64,000 bases of DNA, taken from Palsa-89 sp963824345. GTDB lineage: Bacteria; Acidobacteriota; Terriglobia; Bryobacterales; Bryobacteraceae. The notes under the pieces were generated by a model, which saw only the letters and a program-made list of their open reading frames with translations, ran no database searches and was not told the origin of the DNA. Made by a program: the position numbers and the translations under genes. Below, in pieces: positions 59,877 to 64,000 of this stretch. The stretch's first letter is position 1. Every line of letters begins with the position of its first letter. Location: assembly GCA_963824345.1 (NCBI GenBank), contig CAWGOZ010000023.1, forward strand, positions 558,001 through 622,000, given 5' to 3'.

Positions 59877-60913
59877 CTATCACCAACCTCGCCGCCGCCG
59901 GTGTAAACCACGCGTGGTCCGCCCGACTCCACGACGTCGCCCATTTGGAAGCACGCTTCGCCCATGCTGCTCAAAATCGCACGAGCCTTGCCGAGATTCC
60001 GTTTAGCCAGCACCACAATCATGCCGACGCCCAAGTTGAAGGTTCGCCGGTAATCGGCCAGGTCCAGTTTGCCGATCGCGCGCAGCTCCTCGAAAAACGG
60101 TGGAACCGTCCAGCTTGAAACATCCACGCGCGCCGCCAGGCCCTGAGGCAGTATCCGCGGCGTGTTGTCGGTAATTCCGCCGCCCGTTATGTGAGCCGCG
60201 CCCTTCAGCATGCCCGCGTCGATCAGCGCGCGGATCGGCTTCAGGTAACTCCGGTGCACCTTCAGCAGCTCGTCCGCCAGCGCCTTGGTGAGCGGACGCC
60301 GGGCTGTTTCAAACAGCAGCTTGCGCGCCAGCGAGTAGCCGTTGGTGTGCAACCCGTTGGATGGCAGCCCCAGTAGCACGTCGCCCGGCCGGATCCCCGC
60401 ACCCGTCATCATCTGCTTGCGCTCCACGCCGCCGACAATGAATCCGGCCAGGTCGTATTCACCCTTTTGATACAGCCCCGGCATTTCGGCCGTTTCGCCT
60501 CCGATCAACGCGCAACCATTGTTACGGCAACCGTGCGCCACGCCTTCGATTACCTGCCCCGCGATGCTCGCGTCCAGCTTGCCAACGGCGAAGTAGTCCA
60601 GGAAAAACAACGGAATCGCTCCTTGTACGGCGATGTCGTTCACGCAATGGTTTACCAGATCCTCGCCGATCGTGTTGTGCCGCCCGGTGAGAAAAGCGAT
60701 CTTGACCTTCGTCCCCACCCCATCGGCCGAACTCACCAACACCGGATTCTTCCAGCCCGATAACAAATAGCCGCCGCCGAAGCTGCCGATGTCCGTCAGC
60801 ACGCCGGGCGTGAAGGTGCTGCGCGCGTGCTTTCGAATCAGCGCTACCGCGCGGTCGGCTTCGTCAATGCTGACGCCCGCGTCCTGGTAAGTGACCGGTT
60901 TTTGAAACGCCAT
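59873..60913 (-). CDS. purM: Phosphoribosylformylglycinamidine cyclo-ligase PurM
   Basis: 346 residues. ATP-dependent closure of the imidazole ring to AIR. Conserved: YQDAGVSIDEADRAV, SSADGVGTKVKIA, VNDIAVQGAIPLFFLDYFA, GGETAEMPG, GLHTNGYSLAR and HITGGGITDNTPR. Next step partner purN overlaps its stop. It is the first gene of purM-purN-yihY. Confidence 0.96.
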   Translation of the reverse strand: MAFQKPVTYQDAGVSIDEADRAVALIRKHARSTFTPGVLTDIGSFGGGYLLSGWKNPVLVSSADGVGTKVKIAFLTGRHNTIGEDLVNHCVNDIAVQGAIPLFFLDYFAVGKLDASIAGQVIEGVAHGCRNNGCALIGGETAEMPGLYQKGEYDLAGFIVGGVERKQMMTGAGIRPGDVLLGLPSNGLHTNGYSLARKLLFETARRPLTKALADELLKVHRSYLKPIRALIDAGMLKGAAHITGGGITDNTPRILPQGLAARVDVSSWTVPPFFEELRAIGKLDLADYRRTFNLGVGMIVVLAKRNLGKARAILSSMGEACFQMGDVVESGGPRVVYTGGGEVGDS

Positions 60914-60976
60914 CGGCGCGAATCACCCCGCGTGAATCACTATGATACGCGATTGAATCGGCCCGGCTAAGAGGAA

Positions 60977-61279
60977 CTACTCGATGAACCCGCGCCAGGT
61001 TTTGCCGCGCCCGTCGCGCAGCACAATGCCGTGGCTGTCGGAAACGCCCGTAATCGTGCGCCCGTTGGCGTCACGGAAGGTATACCGGACCGATTCTTCG
61101 CTTACCTTCTCCGCGGTGCCACGCCATATGTTGCCAAACTCGTCACGCAATCGAAGGTGATCCCCGTGGCCAAAACCATAGAGACGGGTGGTGGCTCCCT
61201 CTTCTTCGAAGTTAAAGAAACCGCCCGGCATCTTGCTATGGACACGCCGGCGCTTGAAGATGCCGCGATGGATCATCAA
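60977..61279 (-). CDS. Small hypothetical protein
   Basis: 100 residues from ATG 61279 (a second ATG follows immediately). The N-terminus is basic (MMIHRGIFKRRRVHSKMPGG), then a beta-rich body: YGFGHGDHLRLRDEFGNIWRG and RYTFRDANGRTITGVSDSHG, with two similar RD-x-x-G-x-x-WRG motifs (DEFGNIWRG, GRGKTWRG) suggesting an internal duplication. Unrecognised family. Between purM and divergent dtd. Confidence 0.6.
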   Translation of the reverse strand: MMIHRGIFKRRRVHSKMPGGFFNFEEEGATTRLYGFGHGDHLRLRDEFGNIWRGTAEKVSEESVRYTFRDANGRTITGVSDSHGIVLRDGRGKTWRGFIE

Positions 61280-61400
61280 CTTATTATCCGGCCGTATCAG
61301 TGTAATTGGAGATAGAGTAATCGCCTTAGAGTCGATTATGCCAGACCTTACTGAATGCCATACTGTGTTCTGATACGCTATCGCCCACCGTGCTCATCGC

Positions 61401-61859
61401 ATGAGAATCGTTCTGCAGCGCGTCACTCGCGCACATGTCGAAGTTGCTGGTGAGACAATAGGCTCCATCGGCCCTGGACTGGTGATCCTGCTCGGCGTTA
61501 CGCACTTAGATACCCGCGAGGACGCCGATTACCTGGCCTCAAAAGTGATCCAGCTTCGCATTTTCCCCGACCAGGCAAGCCGCATGAATCTCAGTCTACT
61601 GGATGTCGGAGGCGCGCTCTTAATCGTCTCCCAATTCACTTTGTATGGCGATTGCAGAAAAGGGCGCCGTCCCGGCTTTGACCAGGCCGCCCCTCCAGAG
61701 TACGCACGCGATCTCTACGACTATTTCGTGCAGCGTTTAAAGTCCACCAATATCCCAGTCGCAACCGGCGTCTTTCAGGCCGAGATGAAAATCCATCTTG
61801 TCAACGACGGCCCAGTGACATTCGTTCTGGACTCCAGGCCGCAGTCCGCGGCTTGGTGA
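61401..61859 (+). CDS. dtd: D-aminoacyl-tRNA deacylase
   Basis: 152 residues. Removes D-amino acids (and Gly from mischarged tRNA-Ala) from tRNA. Signatures SQFTLYGDCRKGRRPGFDQA (catalytic Thr in the SQxT motif) and NDGPVTFVLDS (cross-subunit Gly-Pro motif). Length is typical. The next gene, if started at the early GTG, would overlap by a few bases; the chosen ATG is 33 bp downstream. Confidence 0.95.
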   Translation: MRIVLQRVTRAHVEVAGETIGSIGPGLVILLGVTHLDTREDADYLASKVIQLRIFPDQASRMNLSLLDVGGALLIVSQFTLYGDCRKGRRPGFDQAAPPEYARDLYDYFVQRLKSTNIPVATGVFQAEMKIHLVNDGPVTFVLDSRPQSAAW

Positions 61860-61891
61860 GAAAACTCTCGTGCTCCCGCTACTTCCGTTGC

Positions 61892-62443
61892 ATGGCAACC
61901 GAAAAGACTCGAGCTCTTGCCCGCAAGCCCTCGGCGCTGCGGGTCGCCTCCATCGAGAGGACCATCTACTTCCTCCGCGGTCAGAAGGTCATGCTGGACG
62001 CCGATCTCGCGCGACTCTACAAAGTCCCGACCTTCCGCTTGAACGAGCAAGTCAAGCGCAACCGCAGCCGCTTTCCGAAGGACTTTCTCTTCCAGCTCAC
62101 CGCACACGAAGCCTCCTCTTTGACATCGCAAATTGCGATCTCAAACTCCTCCCGCGGTGGACGACGGTATCGTCCTTACGCATTTACCGAGCAGGGTGTA
62201 GCAATGTTATCGAGCGTCCTCAAAAGCAGCCGGGCAGTACAGGTGAACATCGCCATCATGCGCGCCTTCGTCAAGCTCCGCCAAATACTGGGTACCCACC
62301 ACCAGCTGGCAAAGCGCCTCGAACAGTTGGAAGGTAGATTCGATCAACACGATGCCCAAATCCAGGAGGTATTCGAAGCCATTCGCGCGCTACTTCAACC
62401 GCCGCCGGACCCGAACAAGCGTCGCATAGGATTTCCAGCCTAG
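61892..62443 (+). CDS. ORF6N-domain protein
   Basis: 183 residues from ATG 61892; an upstream in-frame GTG at 61853 overlaps dtd. ORF6N domain: IERTIYFLRGQKVMLDADLARLYKV, NRSRFPKDFLFQLT, then YRPYAFTEQGVAMLSSVLKS. The C-terminal helix LGTHHQLAKRLEQLEGRFDQH looks coiled. This DNA-binding-associated domain is common in phage anti-repressors and scattered genomic copies. No phage genes are adjacent, so it is an isolated accessory gene. Confidence 0.85.
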   Translation: MATEKTRALARKPSALRVASIERTIYFLRGQKVMLDADLARLYKVPTFRLNEQVKRNRSRFPKDFLFQLTAHEASSLTSQIAISNSSRGGRRYRPYAFTEQGVAMLSSVLKSSRAVQVNIAIMRAFVKLRQILGTHHQLAKRLEQLEGRFDQHDAQIQEVFEAIRALLQPPPDPNKRRIGFPA

Positions 62444-62479
62444 GCGCCCAGTCAGCGCCCCGGCACTGTGATTCCCAAC

Positions 62480-62506
62480 AACTTCTCACCAAGAATGAGA
62501 GAAGTT
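62480..62506 (+). terminator. Hairpin after the ORF6N gene
   Basis: aacttctc / gagaagtt stem with an 11-nt loop, 36 bp after the stop, followed by a short ttacc. A weak intrinsic terminator candidate. Confidence 0.45.
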
Positions 62507-62546
62507 TACCCTCCCCGGCACTAGCCCTATGTCCCAAGAGGGGGCA

Positions 62547-64000
62547 TGGTGCTACGAACCACGTTTTTACTTGCTCTGGCTCTCAGCTCGATCTCGGCGC
62601 AAACGCCCGATCCCGCCTACCAGCCACTGGAGCATGCGTATCAGGCTCTTCGCGATAGAGCCTACGATCAAGCCATCGCCAGCTTCGGCCAAGCCATTGA
62701 TCTTTCGCCGAACCGCGCTTCCATCCGCAAAGACTTCGCCTACGCGCTTCTAAAAATCGGCGAAAATGAAGCGGCCCGCGATCAATTCGGCGAAGCCATG
62801 CGGCTGGATCCCGCCGATCAACATGTCGCGCTCGAATACGCATTTCTGTGCTACGAAACCAAGCAGCAAGTCCAGGCCCGCAGGATCTTCGATCAGATCC
62901 GCAAAACGGGCGACGCGCCCATCAAGGACACAGCCGAGCAGGCGTTTCAAAACATAGATCAGCCTGTTGCCGCCGGAATCGCGCGCTGGCTGAATGCGCT
63001 CGATGTCTCGCCTGATAATTTCAGCGCGCACCAGGAACTGGCCGGGCTTGCCGAACAGCGGGATCAGCTGGATCTGGCCGCCGAACACTACGAGAAAGCC
63101 TGGAAGCTGCGGCCGGCCGAGCGCTCCTTGATGCTCGACCTCGGCCGCGTCTGGAAAATGCTCGGACGCACTGAAGACGCCGACTACATCCTGCTCGCTG
63201 CTTCTCGCGGAGGCCAGCCTCGCGTGGCTGAGCGCGCGCGTGAGCTGCTGCCCGAGCGCTATCCCTACCCCTACGAGTTCGAGAAGGCCCTCCAGATCGA
63301 TCCCAACAACTTCGAGCTGCGCCGCGAATTCGCCTATCTGCTCCTCGCCATGGGCCGGCAGGATGATGCGGAACGCCAGTTCGAGACTCTCCATCAGGCC
63401 GACCCAAGCGACCTGCTCACCTCCGCCCAACTGGGATTCCTGATCCTGAACCGTAAAGATCGGGCCGGCGCCCAACCGCTTCTGGACCAGGTCCTCAACG
63501 GCGATGATCGGGAGCTGGCCGACCGGGCCCGCGTGGCCCTGCAGCTTCCGCAAACTCTACGCAACCGCTTCGGCTCCCCACAACAGACTTCCCTGGAAGC
63601 CAAGTCGCTGGGCGAAAGGAGCATGCGGGCGGGCTACATGAAGGACGCACTGAAATACTTGACTATCGCTCATGAGAACGACCCGGTCGATTTTACCGTC
63701 ATGCTCAAGCTCGGCTGGGTCTATAACATCCTGCATGACGACCCCGATTCCATGAAGTGGTTCAAACTCGCGAGTCAAAGTCCCGATTCCAGCATCTCCG
63801 ACGAAGCCAGAAAGGCCTACCGTAACCTCGCTGCTCAGTTCGCGCTCTTCCGCACCACGGTTTGGATCTATCCGTTCTTTTCCACCCGCTGGCACGATGC
63901 GTTCGGCTACGGCCAAGTGAAAACCGAGCTGCGGCTGGGCCGCTTTCCCATTCACCCTTACCTCTCCATCCGCCTCGATGGCGATGCCAAAGGAAACATC
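62547..64000 (+). CDS. Large secreted TPR protein (partial, BcsC/NfrA-like architecture)
   Basis: Frame open from ATG 62547 to the window end (484 codons visible), with AAGAGGGGG upstream. Signal peptide (TTFLLALALSSISAQT), then at least 8 TPR-type units, for example YDQAIASFGQAIDLSPNRAS and LDLAAEHYEKAWKLRPAERS. From about residue 435 it becomes aromatic-rich: TTVWIYPFFSTRWHDAFGYGQ and ELRLGRFPIHPYLSIR, resembling the transition to an outer-membrane barrel in BcsC/NfrA-type proteins. The role is inferred as polysaccharide export or a surface receptor; the barrel itself is outside the window. Confidence 0.8.

Overview
The window looks like chromosomal DNA from a GC-rich, Gram-negative soil bacterium. 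The best guess is an acidobacterium of the Solibacter/Bryobacter type. Grounds: lipid A genes (lpxA, lpxI, fabZ), outer-membrane barrels and a TonB pair; two VWFA-related proteins of the kind abundant in Acidobacteria; a secreted kelch protein whose C-terminus resembles the Solibacter TIGR03437 domain; an Oar-like TonB-dependent receptor with a carboxypeptidase-regulatory N-terminus; and many secreted TPR proteins. This placement rests on recognised families, not on a search. No tRNA, rRNA, CRISPR array or intact insertion sequence was seen.

Layout. 1-1.2 kb: 5' end of groES, then a REP-repeat island with a decayed RAYT transposase and a 109-bp MITE-like insertion. 1.2-6.7 kb: rpsO-pnp (pnp carries an apparent frameshift), a small tudor-like protein, a GT39-like membrane glycosyltransferase, greA and a CDP-alcohol phosphatidyltransferase. 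6.7-15 kb: a leftward run SMP-30/NUDIX/mutS2/Uma2/M50/M23/HDAC-like/SSAT-like, mostly overlapping or closely spaced. 15-23 kb: VWA protein, OMP, kelch protein, comM, secreted protein and sodium:solute symporter. 23-34 kb: accessory mix with an RHH pair, SDR, VOC, a frameshifted MrfA-like helicase, PilZ, methyltransferase, tatA/tatC, vapB with a truncated vapC, a lactonase-like hydrolase, DinB and PEBP. 34-42 kb: TPR proteins, a second RAYT/REP relic, miaA and PP2C. 42-48.5 kb: Oar-like receptor, VWA protein and TonB. 48.5-52.4 kb: lipid A genes fabZ-lpxA-lpxI and a Gfo/Idh oxidoreductase, split by an inverted HEPN-type gene pair. 52.4-64 kb: M20 peptidase, selA, 2-hydroxyacid dehydrogenase, threonine dehydratase-like enzyme, AAA ATPase, purM-purN-yihY, dtd, ORF6N protein and the start of a large TPR protein.

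How genes work together. fabZ, lpxA, lpxI and possibly the Gfo/Idh enzyme build lipid A. The Oar-like receptor, VWA protein and TonB suggest an energised outer-membrane system. tatA-tatC make the twin-arginine exporter. purM-purN are two steps of purine synthesis. The HDAC-like and SSAT-like genes form a translationally coupled, potentially opposing acetylation/deacetylation pair.

Notable items: two related RAYT/REP relics 37 kb apart, a MITE with a 5-bp target duplication inside a REP hairpin, two conserved genes each with one extra T, a vapC lacking its first catalytic Asp, a shared symmetric -10 between fabZ and an M20 peptidase, and repeated -10 boxes placed only a few bases before start codons.
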